Origin: Salisediminibacterium halotolerans
Lineage (GTDB): Bacteria > Bacillota > Bacilli > Bacillales > Salisediminibacteriaceae
Length of the DNA stretch: 64,000 nt
NCBI RefSeq assembly: GCF_003814815.1
Contig: NZ_RKQQ01000002.1
Span: 372,001-436,000, forward strand
Direction: 5' to 3'
The notes under the pieces are model-generated. The model saw only the letters and a list, made by a program, of their open reading frames with translations, ran no database searches and was not told where the DNA came from. The translations under genes were made by a program, and so were the position numbers. This document shows positions 16,474 through 25,010 of this stretch, one piece after another; within the stretch, counting starts at the first letter, position 1; each line of letters begins with the position of its first letter.

Positions 16474-17211
16474 TTGTCATTAACACAGCGTCATACAGTT
16501 GTTACCGGAGGCGCCCATGGTATTGGCGCCGCTGTTGCAGAAGCTTTTGCGTCCGCCGGTGATAGAGTTACGATTCTTGATATCTCCAATGCCGGGCGTT
16601 CTGCAGCTGAACGGATCGACCGCGGCTCCGGTCTTTGTGGATTTCAGCAAGTTGATATTGCTGATCCCGGGGCAGTGCAGCAATATTTTCATCATTTGGC
16701 TGATCAAGAAGAACAAGTAGATGTGCTCATTAATAACGCCGGACTCTCATCATTTTCCCCGTTGGAAGCAACTTCTGTCGATGATTGGGACCGTATTATG
16801 AATACGAATGTGCGCGGAGCATTTATTTGTATACAGCAAGCTGCTAAAATTATGCCTTCCGGAAGTTCGATCGTAAACATTGCTTCAACGCGCGGGCTGA
16901 TGAGTGAAGCCGGCAATGAAGCGTATGCAGCGTCAAAGGGAGCGCTATTGGCGCTCACTCACGCTGCGGCGAACAGTCTGGCCGAGAAAAATATCCGCGT
17001 GAACGCTGTCAGTCCGGGCTGGATTCATACAGGGAGTGAAGAAGAACTGCGGCAGATTGATCATGCGCAGCATTTGTCCGGCCGCGTCGGTAAACCTCAA
17101 GACGTTGCGCGGGCTTGCTTGTTTCTGTCTCAAAAAGATAATGATTTTATTAATGGAGAGAATATCGTTATTGATGGAGGGATGACAAAGAAAATGATCT
17201 ACGAGCATTAA
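16474..17211 (+). CDS. Short-chain dehydrogenase/reductase
   Basis: A classical SDR of about 245 residues: VTGGAHGIGAAVAEAF cofactor motif, NNAG, catalytic Ser in NIAST and YAASKGALLALTHA (YxxxK). It probably acts on a small alcohol, ketone or sugar; the substrate is unknown. The likely start is the TTG at 16474, 10 nt after AAGAAGGG; the ATG at 16465 is only one base from that site. It is divergent from cruF and shares the 95-bp control region with it, so it may be co-regulated, but nothing in the sequence shows a carotenoid role. Confidence 0.82.
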   Translation: MSLTQRHTVVTGGAHGIGAAVAEAFASAGDRVTILDISNAGRSAAERIDRGSGLCGFQQVDIADPGAVQQYFHHLADQEEQVDVLINNAGLSSFSPLEATSVDDWDRIMNTNVRGAFICIQQAAKIMPSGSSIVNIASTRGLMSEAGNEAYAASKGALLALTHAAANSLAEKNIRVNAVSPGWIHTGSEEELRQIDHAQHLSGRVGKPQDVARACLFLSQKDNDFINGENIVIDGGMTKKMIYEH

Positions 17212-17293
17212 TGTGCGCTGTGATGTATAATGTACTTTGAGTTTTATTGAACAGCTTAAACCGCTTAACAAGACTAAAAGGAGACAGTTGATC

Positions 17294-18169
17294 ATGAAAA
17301 GCAGACCATGGATTGTTACGGATATGGACGGCACTTTATTAAACGATGGACGGTCGATTTCGGCGAAAAACGTTGATGCGATAAATAAAGCTTTAGAAGC
17401 AGACATTCAAGTTGTTATTGCAACGGGCAGGGATTACTTCGAAGCAAATGCTCCCTTAGTTGAAGCTGGCCTTCAATTGCCGATTATTTGCGGAAACGGT
17501 TCAGAACTTCGCGATAACAACCACGCTGTGTTGCATCGTCAAACATTGGATCATGCCGTATTTTCTCAAATTGAGACAACATTGAATAAATTCGATATGT
17601 ATTTTGAAATTTTTACAACGTCAGGTTCATTTACCAATAATAAAGAAAAGGGCTTTGCCCTTGTGGCAGATATGCTTTTATCCACCGGTCATTTCGCCTC
17701 GCCGGAAAAAGCGAGAGAATTTGCCGAGCTGCGATTTACAGAAGGGATGCTTAAAGAGACAGGCAGTTACTCAACGCTTTTAACAACGGAAGGTATTGAC
17801 TTATTTAAAGTGCTTGCTTTTTCAAAAGATGCTGTAAAACGAAAGAAAGTGATCGAAGAGCTTGAGAAAGTAAATGTCACCTTAACGTCTTCGGGCGACG
17901 ATAACATTGAAATCATGCATCCGTGCGCATCAAAAGGACGCGGTGTGAAACAAATGGCGGACAAATTTAATTTGAATCCAGCGGATGCGGTTGTAATCGG
18001 AGATAACGAGAACGACCGTTCAATGATGGAGACGGCAGGGACGGCAGTCGCCGTTGCGAATGCGCTGCCGGCAATTCAGGAAATCAGTGATTTTGTTACG
18101 CTTGCCAATACAGAAGACGGGGTAGCATCGGTGATCGAAAATGTTCTTACAAACATCGTCCGCGCCTAA
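17294..18169 (+). CDS. HAD-superfamily phosphatase, Cof subfamily
   Basis: A 291-residue hydrolase with the motif I DMDGTLLND near the N-terminus, motif II near IATGRD, a C2B-type cap in the middle and motif IV GDNENDRSMM, the set for Cof-type HAD IIB phosphatases (YcsE/YwpJ relatives). It should dephosphorylate small sugar phosphates or cofactor precursors such as flavin or pyridoxal intermediates; members are hard to assign. The ATG at 17294 lies 8 nt after AAAGGAGA. It appears to be a single-gene unit. Confidence 0.88.
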   Translation: MKSRPWIVTDMDGTLLNDGRSISAKNVDAINKALEADIQVVIATGRDYFEANAPLVEAGLQLPIICGNGSELRDNNHAVLHRQTLDHAVFSQIETTLNKFDMYFEIFTTSGSFTNNKEKGFALVADMLLSTGHFASPEKAREFAELRFTEGMLKETGSYSTLLTTEGIDLFKVLAFSKDAVKRKKVIEELEKVNVTLTSSGDDNIEIMHPCASKGRGVKQMADKFNLNPADAVVIGDNENDRSMMETAGTAVAVANALPAIQEISDFVTLANTEDGVASVIENVLTNIVRA

Positions 18170-18230
18170 AATAGATTGAATCAACGTTTAAAATCCAGCT
18201 TCCCGGGTATCTAGACTTCTAGAAAGGACG

Positions 18231-18259
18231 TTTACATTTGTAACAGAGTTCGTTACAAT
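18231..18259 (+). promoter_or_regulatory. SigA promoter with embedded operator before the EIIA gene
   Basis: TTTACA (18231-18236) and TACAAT (18254-18259) are exactly 17 nt apart. A perfect inverted repeat, TTGTAAC (18238-18244) and GTTACAA (18252-18258) with a 7-nt spacer, covers the spacer and the -10, where a bound repressor would block RNA polymerase. Confidence 0.65.
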
Positions 18260-18309
18260 TTTCACAGAATTTCCTGCTAACTAAACATGATGACGAAAGG
18301 TTGATGAAA

Positions 18310-18834
18310 ATGTTAAAGAAGTTATTCGGTTTAGACAAAAAAGAAGAAGTTGAGATGCCGCAAGCAGACGGGAAAGATTCGCTTGCCAGTCCGGCGACGG
18401 GCGAGGTTGTATCAATCACAGAGGTTCCTGATCCGACTTTTTCCGAAAAAATGATGGGAGACGGTTTGGCTGTTAAACCTTCCGAAGGGATTATTTCGGC
18501 GCCGGTTCACGGTGAAATTATGCAGCTGTTTCCAACGAAACATGCAGTCGGCATTAAAACCGTAAACGGTCTCGAAGTGCTGATTCATATTGGTATTGAA
18601 ACCGTTAATATGCAAGGAGAAGGATTCAAAGCATTTGTTCAAGAAGGCGACAAAGTTGCCAAAGGGGATAAATTGATTGAGTTCGACATGGACCTTGTAA
18701 ATGAGAAGGCGGAAAGTACGATAACACCGATGGTTATTACCAACGGCGATATTGTTGAGCAAATGGAGAAACATGAAGGACAAAATGCCGTTGGCGGCGA
18801 AACAACAGTTCTTGATGTAACTGTAAAACAATAA
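18310..18834 (+). CDS. PTS glucose-type EIIA protein
   Basis: A stand-alone IIA domain of the glucose family (about 174 residues). It carries the HPr-facing histidine in PVHGEIMQLF and the phosphorylated histidine in VLIHIGIETVNM. It takes phosphate from HPr and passes it to sugar-specific IIB domains lacking their own IIA, and may also take part in regulation. The start at 18310 is 9 nt after GAAAGG; the in-frame TTG/ATG at 18301 and 18304 are too close. It has its own promoter with an operator and its own terminator; no IIBC permease is next to it. Confidence 0.9.
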   Translation: MLKKLFGLDKKEEVEMPQADGKDSLASPATGEVVSITEVPDPTFSEKMMGDGLAVKPSEGIISAPVHGEIMQLFPTKHAVGIKTVNGLEVLIHIGIETVNMQGEGFKAFVQEGDKVAKGDKLIEFDMDLVNEKAESTITPMVITNGDIVEQMEKHEGQNAVGGETTVLDVTVKQ

Positions 18835-18842
18835 TCTCGCTG

Positions 18843-18870
18843 AAAACCGCTCTGTAAAGAGCGGTTTTTT
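18843..18870 (+). terminator. Intrinsic terminator after the EIIA gene
   Basis: Stem AAAACCGCTC with GAGCGGTTTT followed by further T residues. Confidence 0.88.
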
Positions 18871-18881
18871 GAGCATCCGCA

Positions 18882-18923
18882 TTTACGGCGACGAACTGTC
18901 CGTTTATAATGCAATTATAAACG
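18882..18923 (+). promoter_or_regulatory. Promoter with a perfect palindromic operator before the thioredoxin-like gene
   Basis: TTTACG (18882-18887) and TATAAT (18905-18910) are 17 nt apart. The arms CGTTTATAAT (18901-18910) and ATTATAAACG (18914-18923), separated by GCA, form a perfect 10-bp inverted repeat over the -10 and start region. The arms resemble PerR/Fur half-sites but the spacing of three is not the usual one. Confidence 0.65.
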
Positions 18924-18947
18924 ATCGGCCAGTCCGGAGGGAATTGC

Positions 18948-19574
18948 ATGAAAAAGTCGCGAAATAAATATTTCTCAATCTTAGCATTGCTTGCAGCGGT
19001 CGGAACGGCATCTTACCTGATTTATGATGACCAGCGCGAATCATCTGAAGACAGTCTCGAAGAATACTTAGAAGCTGACGGTATAGAACGGGAAGAATAC
19101 AGTACTGAGCCTACTGAAGCCGAAGGTATCGAAATTGGGGCAGAAGCTCCGCCGTTTGATTTGCCGCTGCTTGATGATACAGATACACTGTCCTTGTCGG
19201 ACAAACAAGGGGATTTTGTTGTTGTGAATATGTGGGCGTCGTGGTGTCCGCCTTGCAGGGATGAAATGCCTGATTTTATTGATTTTTATGAGAATTATAA
19301 AGCTGAGGGCGTCGATGTTGTCGGGATTAATATGACTACGTCTGAACAAAGTTTAGATCCTGTGCGGCAATTTGCCGATGATTTTCAAATCCCTTTTTAT
19401 ACAGTGCTTGATGAGGATGGACAAATCGAAGAGGATTACAATGTGCATGTGATGCCGACAACGTACATTATTGACCCGGATGGCAAAATCGCTTACGAAC
19501 GGCGCGGATTTTTGGATTACGAGATGCTTGAATCCTTTTATGAAGAAGCGAAAGAAACGTATGAATCATCATAA
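18948..19574 (+). CDS. Membrane-anchored TlpA/ResA-like thiol-disulfide oxidoreductase
   Basis: The 208-residue protein has an N-terminal membrane anchor (residues 8-25), an acidic linker rich in Glu and Ser, and a thioredoxin fold with the active site C100-P-P-C103 in WASWCPPC and the cis-proline segment VMPTTYI. It faces outside and should reduce or exchange disulfides of exported proteins. It differs from the cytochrome-maturation ResA at 40.7 kb, which has CTYC. The acidic linker suits an outer face exposed to salt. Start from GGAGGG 8 nt upstream. Single-gene unit behind a palindromic operator. Confidence 0.9.
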   Translation: MKKSRNKYFSILALLAAVGTASYLIYDDQRESSEDSLEEYLEADGIEREEYSTEPTEAEGIEIGAEAPPFDLPLLDDTDTLSLSDKQGDFVVVNMWASWCPPCRDEMPDFIDFYENYKAEGVDVVGINMTTSEQSLDPVRQFADDFQIPFYTVLDEDGQIEEDYNVHVMPTTYIIDPDGKIAYERRGFLDYEMLESFYEEAKETYESS

Positions 19575-19581
19575 AAACTTT

Positions 19582-19617
19582 CCCCGAGAGCGTTGCAACG
19601 CTCTCGGGGATTTTTTT
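19582..19617. terminator. Strong terminator between converging genes
   Basis: Perfect 11-bp stem CCCCGAGAGCG / CGCTCTCGGGG with loop TTGCAA, followed by A and seven T on the plus strand; A-rich sequence upstream lets it serve the minus strand too. Confidence 0.9.
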
Positions 19618-20527
19618 ATCTATGGTTTTGATACGTATTCGATTTCGTCATAGCTCGCAGGCCGCGGAGGGTTTCGGTTGTTAATGCCGGTTTCGCGGTA
19701 CTTTCAATATTGTTTTTAACTTGTGCTTGCCGGCTTGAACCTGCAAGGGCTGAGGCAACTTGCGGCTGATCCATGACATAACGGAGTGCGAGCTGTTCAA
19801 GTGTCATATTTTTTTCCTGCGCGAGGTCATGAAGCTGCGGCAGCATATCATTTAATTCTTCTTGGCTGTAATCAAGAAAGCCGTTTTCGTTGATTTTCTC
19901 GCTGTAGGATTCTGAGAGCAGTCCTTTAGCCACAGGCCCGCGGGCGATAACAGATATCCCTTTTTTATCTAATTCAGGGAACCATTCTTCCGGACGGCGA
20001 TCAAGCAAGCTGTATTGCATCATAACGCTGACAATATTCGATTTTTCCGCAAACGTTTGAATCACATTGGGGCGAATTGACGAAATGCCGTAATAACGGA
20101 TTAACCCTTCGTTTTTCATATCTTCGAACGCTTCAATAATTTCGTCATGCGGATCATCAATTGTTCCGCCGTGCAATTGATAAAGGTCTAAATAATCGGT
20201 CCCTAACCGATGCAGTGAATGTTTAACAGCGGATTTTAAATAATTTTTTTCCGGTTTCCACGTCCAGCCTTCTTTTCCGTCTTCCCAAGCATTTCCGCCT
20301 TTAGAAGCGAGAATAATATCGCGCCGCTTATGTTTAAGCGCATTGCCGACACTTTTTTCATTCATGCCGAATTGGTATAAATCGGCTGTGTCGAAAAAAT
20401 TGATGCCGCTGTCAATCGCTTGATGAATGATTTTTTCATCTTCTGATGTGTTGCCTGTAAGCGACATGCAGCCGAATCCGAGTTCTGAAACATGTAAATT
20501 GGATGTTCCAAGCTGGTTTTTTTTCAT
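19616..20527 (-). CDS. Aldo/keto reductase (YqkF-like)
   Basis: Typical AKR of 303 residues: catalytic Asp/Tyr in FFDTADLYQFGMNE, the Lys in LASKGG, His in YLDLYQLHGG and a C-terminal NADPH-binding segment near SALAGSSR. It should reduce aldehydes or ketones with NADPH in the cytoplasm. It lies beside nudF as YqkF does beside YqkG in B. subtilis. The physiological substrate is not known. It is divergent from nudF and has its own promoter region. Confidence 0.88.
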   Translation of the reverse strand: MKKNQLGTSNLHVSELGFGCMSLTGNTSEDEKIIHQAIDSGINFFDTADLYQFGMNEKSVGNALKHKRRDIILASKGGNAWEDGKEGWTWKPEKNYLKSAVKHSLHRLGTDYLDLYQLHGGTIDDPHDEIIEAFEDMKNEGLIRYYGISSIRPNVIQTFAEKSNIVSVMMQYSLLDRRPEEWFPELDKKGISVIARGPVAKGLLSESYSEKINENGFLDYSQEELNDMLPQLHDLAQEKNMTLEQLALRYVMDQPQVASALAGSSRQAQVKNNIESTAKPALTTETLRGLRAMTKSNTYQNHR

Positions 20528-20657
20528 GATTAGATCACCTCAATCGTCCCGTACCCGTGATATTGAATGTTTATGCTTTTGATTTTTTCGAAGTGGTATG
20601 AATGAGTACATTTTGATATCCTAGGGAAGGAGATTTAAACGGGAGAAGAGGGATACA

Positions 20658-21203
20658 ATGAAATCGAATCGAGAAGAAACAAAAAGCAGAGAAATAATTT
20701 TTAACGGAAGTTTGATTGATGTTGAAGTGCAGGAGGTTTATTTACCTGACGGGAACACAAGCAGGCGCGAACTCGTTTATCATCCGGGAGCAGTCGCCGT
20801 AATTGCGTTCACCGAAGAGGGGAAACTGATTCTTGTAAAGCAATACCGAAAAGCGCTGCAAAAAGCAATTGCTGAAATTCCCGCCGGAAAATTAGAGAAT
20901 AAAGAAAGTCCGGAAAAATGCGCAATTCGTGAACTGGAGGAAGAAACAGGGTTGCGCGCTGCATCAATGACGAAACTTCTCTCATTTTATACAAGTCCGG
21001 GTTTTGCAGATGAAATTGTTCACCTTTTTCTGGCAGACAGCTTAACGGCCGGAGACAGCGGGACGGATGATGATGAATTTGTCGAGCGGGTAGATGTTAC
21101 GTTTGAAGAAGCAAAAAGAATGATTGAAAATGGCGAAATTCATGATGCGAAAACCGCATACGCCGTGCAATATTGGGAACTTTTACAAACGCGGTCGAAA
21201 TAA
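20658..21203 (+). CDS. nudF: ADP-ribose pyrophosphatase (Nudix hydrolase)
   Basis: The Nudix box is complete: G-x5-E-x7-R-E-x2-E-E-x-G-L in GKLENKES...RELEEETGL. Together with the N-terminal beta domain and the upstream LVYHPGAVAV motif it fits ADP-ribose pyrophosphatases, which hydrolyse ADP-ribose to AMP and ribose-5-phosphate. 181 residues is standard. AGAGGG precedes the ATG. Gene order with yqkF and fur is as in B. subtilis, although spoIIM, which I recall just before fur there, is absent here. Confidence 0.9.
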   Translation: MKSNREETKSREIIFNGSLIDVEVQEVYLPDGNTSRRELVYHPGAVAVIAFTEEGKLILVKQYRKALQKAIAEIPAGKLENKESPEKCAIRELEEETGLRAASMTKLLSFYTSPGFADEIVHLFLADSLTAGDSGTDDDEFVERVDVTFEEAKRMIENGEIHDAKTAYAVQYWELLQTRSK

Positions 21204-21255
21204 GCAAAGAAACGGCAACCCGTCGTAAGACCGTACTCACAGCCTCATTATCAAG

Positions 21256-21324
21256 TAATAATAATTATAATTAAATAGCGATAATTATTCTCATTTGACA
21301 CTCCTTTTCTCAATTAGGTATAAT
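21256..21324 (+). promoter_or_regulatory. fur promoter with a PerR-like and a Fur-like box
   Basis: TTGACA (21295-21300) and TATAAT (21319-21324), 18 nt apart, form a near-consensus promoter. Upstream lie TAATAATAATTATAA (21256-21270), which differs from the PerR consensus at one base, and CGATAATTATTCTCA (21279-21293), a weaker 7-1-7 Fur-type site touching the -35. This suggests control of fur by PerR and/or Fur. Confidence 0.65.
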
Positions 21325-21381
21325 GCAATGCGAAAGGTACCCTATAAGCTGTTATTGGATGCAATGCGACAGGAGGAAGTT

Positions 21382-21816
21382 ATGGAACAGCGGATAGAAC
21401 GGATCAAAAAACAGCTCCATTCACAAAGTTATAAATTAACCCCTCAGCGGGAAGCGACTGTTAGAGTGCTGCTTGAAAATGAAGATGATCATTTAAGTGC
21501 CGAGGATGTTTATATGCTTGTGAAAGAAAAATATCCCGAAATCGGCTTAGCAACGGTCTATCGGACGCTGGAACTTTTAACTGAACTAAAAATTGTAGAT
21601 AAGATCAACTTCGGCGACGGTGTATCCCGTTACGACTTGCGTCAAGAAGGAGCGGATCACTTTCACCACCATCTCGTTTGTATTGAATGCGGTTCGGTGG
21701 ATGAGATTCAAGAAGATCTGCTTGAAGAAGTGGAAAAAGTTGTTGAAAAACGCTGGAATTTTGCCATTAAGGATCACCGGCTAACATTTCACGGGATTTG
21801 TCATCGCTGTAAATAA
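21382..21816 (+). CDS. fur: Ferric uptake regulator
   Basis: A 144-residue Fur-family repressor: winged helix with LTPQREATVRVL and LATVYRTLELL, the HHHLVCIECG metal motif and a C-terminal CHRC pair, making two CxxC motifs for structural zinc. The lack of PerR-specific features and the position before xerD match B. subtilis fur. It represses iron uptake genes when loaded with Fe(II). The start is the ATG at 21382, just behind AGGAGG; upstream in-frame ATGs lie in the promoter region and have no binding site. Confidence 0.93.
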   Translation: MEQRIERIKKQLHSQSYKLTPQREATVRVLLENEDDHLSAEDVYMLVKEKYPEIGLATVYRTLELLTELKIVDKINFGDGVSRYDLRQEGADHFHHHLVCIECGSVDEIQEDLLEEVEKVVEKRWNFAIKDHRLTFHGICHRCK

Positions 21817-21846
21817 ATCCGGAACTGACCGGATTTTAATTTTTTT
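21815..21846 (+). terminator. Intrinsic terminator after fur
   Basis: Stem AAATCCGG with CCGGATTT, loop AACTGA, followed by a T-rich run. Confidence 0.8.
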
Positions 21847-21944
21847 GAAAACGCCATCATTTTTTGGGGGCGCGGGTGCACAGATCCTTTCATTTATGGT
21901 ATTCTAGGTATGGGCATTATGGCATGAAAAGTGGGGCGTAGCTG

Positions 21945-22838
21945 TTGCACAACGAATTAAAGACATTCATTGATTACCTCGTAATTGAACGCGGATTGGC
22001 ATCAAATTCCTCGGAAGCATACGAGCGGGATTTAACAGCGTATATTCAATTTTTAAACGATCAAAAAAACATCACTGAAGTTTCTGCTGTGACGAAAGAA
22101 TCCGTCTTGCACTATCTTTATTTTTTAAATGACAAAGGCTTTGCAGATGCTACTGTTTCCAGGGCGCTATCATCGATTCGATCGTTCCACCAATTTTTGT
22201 TGCGAGAAAAACAAGTCCGCCATGATCCTACCGAGCAAATTGATCGGGCCAAAAAAGCGCAATCATTGCCTAATGTTCTCTCCAATGAAGAAGTTGACTG
22301 CCTGCTGCAATGTTGTCAGCAGAGAACTCCGCTTAATTTAAGAAATAAAGCGATGCTTGAACTTTTGTATGCAACAGGGATGCGCGTGAGTGAACTGATC
22401 GGTGTCGGCATGGCTGATATCCATCTTCACATGGGCTTTATTCGCGTGATCGGAAAAGGAAACAAGGAACGAATGGTTCCGCTTGGTGAAAAGGCTTCAT
22501 TATCGTTAACAGATTATATTGAATCTGGACGCAGCCGGTTAGTTAACAACGCAGAAGACGCGGGCCGTGTGTTTGTTAACCATCACGGACGTCCGCTAAG
22601 CCGGCAAGGTTTTTGGAAAATAGTAAAAAAAATTGCGGACGAAACAGGCATAAAAAAAGAACTGACACCTCATACGTTAAGGCATTCATTTGCGACACAT
22701 TTACTTGAGAATGGTGCAGACCTTCGTTCTGTTCAAGAAATGCTCGGTCACGCAGATATTTCAACGACGCAGATTTACACGCATGTAACAAAGCTTCGGA
22801 TGAAAGAAGTCTATTCGAAATACCATCCGCGCGCGTAA
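21945..22838 (+). CDS. xerD: Site-specific tyrosine recombinase XerD
   Basis: The 297-residue protein has the N-terminal SAM-like domain and the full tyrosine-recombinase set: R147, H243 and R246 (HTLRH), H269 (GHADIS) and the nucleophile Y278, positions almost equal to those of E. coli XerD. With a partner recombinase it resolves chromosome dimers at dif. The start is a TTG at 21945 with only a weak G-rich binding site; no better in-frame codon lies nearby. Order fur-xerD-deoB is that of B. subtilis. Confidence 0.93.
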   Translation: MHNELKTFIDYLVIERGLASNSSEAYERDLTAYIQFLNDQKNITEVSAVTKESVLHYLYFLNDKGFADATVSRALSSIRSFHQFLLREKQVRHDPTEQIDRAKKAQSLPNVLSNEEVDCLLQCCQQRTPLNLRNKAMLELLYATGMRVSELIGVGMADIHLHMGFIRVIGKGNKERMVPLGEKASLSLTDYIESGRSRLVNNAEDAGRVFVNHHGRPLSRQGFWKIVKKIADETGIKKELTPHTLRHSFATHLLENGADLRSVQEMLGHADISTTQIYTHVTKLRMKEVYSKYHPRA

Positions 22839-22989
22839 GTCTAAAAATACTGAATAGCGAACAAGTTGTCTGACCTCAGACATCGAAACAGCCGAAAAAT
22901 GTCCAAGATGCTTGAAAACAGGGGCAAAGGTAAACGCACCTGTAATTAGTGATGAAAAGCAATACAGATTAATGAAGGAGGATTTTTAT

Positions 22990-24180
22990 ATGAGCAACAG
23001 CAAATTTAACCGTATTTTTTTAATTGTAATGGATTCTGTCGGGATCGGCGAAGCACCGGATGCTAAAGATTTTAATGATGAAGGCGCTGACACACTCGGG
23101 CATATTGCTGAGGAAATGAACGGATTGACTATGCCGAATATGGACCGTCTCGGTTTAACGAAAGTGAAAAGTTATCAAGGGATGACAGACGTTGAAAAAC
23201 CGATTGGAAGTTACGGTGTTATGGAAGAATCATCGGTCGGAAAAGATACAATGACTGGTCATTGGGAAATTATGGGCCTTCATATTGACGCTCCGTTCCG
23301 GACATTTCCGAACGGTTTTCCTGATGAATTAATTGCAGAGATTGAGGAACGCACAGGACGGAAGGTGTTGTGCAACTTGCCTTATTCCGGCACCGAAGTA
23401 TTGAATGATTACGGCCAGGAACACGTAGAGACCGGTGCTTTGATCGTTTACACATCAGCTGATTCCGTACTGCAAATTGCTGCGCACGAGGAAGTCATTC
23501 CGCCTGAAGAGCTGTGGGAAATTTGTGAAATGTGCCGCGAACTGACTAAAGATGAGAAGTACATGGTCGGCCGTGTGATCGCCCGTCCGTTTGTCGGGAA
23601 AGACGGTAAGTGGGAGCGGACTTCAAACCGACATGATTATGCATTAAAGCCGTTTGGCCGTACAGTCATGAACGAACTTGCTGATGCCGGCTACGATTCG
23701 ATTGCGATCGGTAAAATTTCCGATATTTATGACGGTGAAGGCGTCACACTATCGCTTAGAACAGAAGATAATATGGATGGAATGGATAAATTGAACGAAA
23801 CATTAAAAATGGACTTCCGTGGTTTAAGCTTTTTAAATCTCGTTGATTTTGATGCGAAGTACGGTCACAGACGCGATCCGATCGGCTACGGGAAGGCGCT
23901 GGAAGAGTATGATGCGCGCTTGCCGGAGGTGCTGCAGCAGCTGAAAGAAGATGATTTGCTGCTGATCACAGCTGATCACGGAAACGATCCGGTGCATCAC
24001 GGCACGGACCACACTCGGGAATACGTCCCGCTAATCGCTTACAGCCCTTCCCATCAAAATGTTAAAGATCTCGGCACCCGAAAAACATTTGCTGATGTCG
24101 GCGCTACCGTTGCCGAAAACTTCGGCGTTAAGGGAACAGGTCACGGCAACAGTTTTTTAAACGATTTGCAGGAGGGATGA
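22990..24180 (+). CDS. deoB: Phosphopentomutase
   Basis: This 396-residue member of the alkaline phosphatase superfamily starts with [16 protein letters not shown] and ends with the metal site [24 protein letters not shown]. It interconverts ribose-1-phosphate (or deoxyribose-1-phosphate) and the 5-phosphate, feeding nucleoside sugars into central metabolism. The ATG at 22990 follows AAGGAGG at 7-8 nt; the longer open frame from 22912 lacks support. It is the first gene of a salvage operon with two purine and one pyrimidine phosphorylases, three bases upstream of punA. Confidence 0.95.
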   Translation: MSNSKFNRIFLIVMDSVGIGEAPDAKDFNDEGADTLGHIAEEMNGLTMPNMDRLGLTKVKSYQGMTDVEKPIGSYGVMEESSVGKDTMTGHWEIMGLHIDAPFRTFPNGFPDELIAEIEERTGRKVLCNLPYSGTEVLNDYGQEHVETGALIVYTSADSVLQIAAHEEVIPPEELWEICEMCRELTKDEKYMVGRVIARPFVGKDGKWERTSNRHDYALKPFGRTVMNELADAGYDSIAIGKISDIYDGEGVTLSLRTEDNMDGMDKLNETLKMDFRGLSFLNLVDFDAKYGHRRDPIGYGKALEEYDARLPEVLQQLKEDDLLLITADHGNDPVHHGTDHTREYVPLIAYSPSHQNVKDLGTRKTFADVGATVAENFGVKGTGHGNSFLNDLQEG

Positions 24181-24183
24181 AAA

Positions 24184-24993
24184 ATGGATGAACGCGTATT
24201 ACAGGCTAAAGCTTGGATCGAAAAACACCTGAAATCATCTCCGTCTATCGGCTTAATTCTCGGCTCAGGGCTTGGCGTGCTTGCAAATGAAATTACAGAT
24301 CCGGTTAAGCTGGATTATGCGGATATTCCCGGTTTTCCTGAATCGACAGTTGCCGGACATGAAGGAAGACTTATCATCGGGGAATTGGAAGGCAAAACAG
24401 TTGTAGCTATGCAGGGCCGCTTCCATTACTATGAAGGCCATGATATGAGCACAATTGTGCTGCCTGTACGTGTTATGCAAGCGATCGGCGTTGAAAAACT
24501 GATCGTGACAAACGCTGCCGGAGGTGTCAATGAAGCGTATCAGCCGGGTGATTTAATGATCATTAATGATCATATAAACTGGTTCGGCACCAATCCGTTG
24601 ATCGGCCCTAACGCAGGCGGAGTAAGATTTCCGGATATGAGCAAAGCGTATAGCCCTGAACTGATCGCTATCGCCCAACAGACCGCGGAAGAGCTGGATA
24701 TCCGGACACAAAACGGTGTCTATGTCGGCAATACCGGACCTGCGTATGAAACACCGGCGGAAGTTCGGATGATGCGCATTATCGGCGGGGATGCTGTTGG
24801 AATGTCGACGGTTCCTGAAGTGATTGCGGCCCGTCATGCAGAGCTTGATGTACTGGGAGTATCTTGTATTTCAAACATGGCTGCCGGTATTTTGGATCAG
24901 CCATTGACCCATGATGAAGTTATTGAAACGACAGAACAAGTCAAAGCAGATTTTTTACGGTTTATTAAAGCGATCATACAAAAAATCAACTGA
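24184..24993 (+). CDS. punA: Purine nucleoside phosphorylase (guanosine/inosine type)
   Basis: A trimeric-type PNP of 269 residues, splitting guanosine and inosine with phosphate. It has LILGSGLGVL (phosphate loop), GRFHYYEGH, TNAAGGVNEAY and the two base-binding residues of 6-oxopurine enzymes: E189 in GPAYETPAE and N231 in CISNMAAG. GGAGGGATG before the start overlaps the deoB stop, so the two are coupled. The paralog directly downstream differs in just these specificity positions. Confidence 0.94.
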   Translation: MDERVLQAKAWIEKHLKSSPSIGLILGSGLGVLANEITDPVKLDYADIPGFPESTVAGHEGRLIIGELEGKTVVAMQGRFHYYEGHDMSTIVLPVRVMQAIGVEKLIVTNAAGGVNEAYQPGDLMIINDHINWFGTNPLIGPNAGGVRFPDMSKAYSPELIAIAQQTAEELDIRTQNGVYVGNTGPAYETPAEVRMMRIIGGDAVGMSTVPEVIAARHAELDVLGVSCISNMAAGILDQPLTHDEVIETTEQVKADFLRFIKAIIQKIN

Positions 24994-25010
24994 CCCGAGG
25001 TGAAAAGATC

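Noticed and set aside
22839-22989. A riboswitch or extra small gene before deoB
   Set aside because: The 150 bp show no conserved riboswitch core, and the in-frame extension upstream of the deoB ATG has no ribosome binding site.
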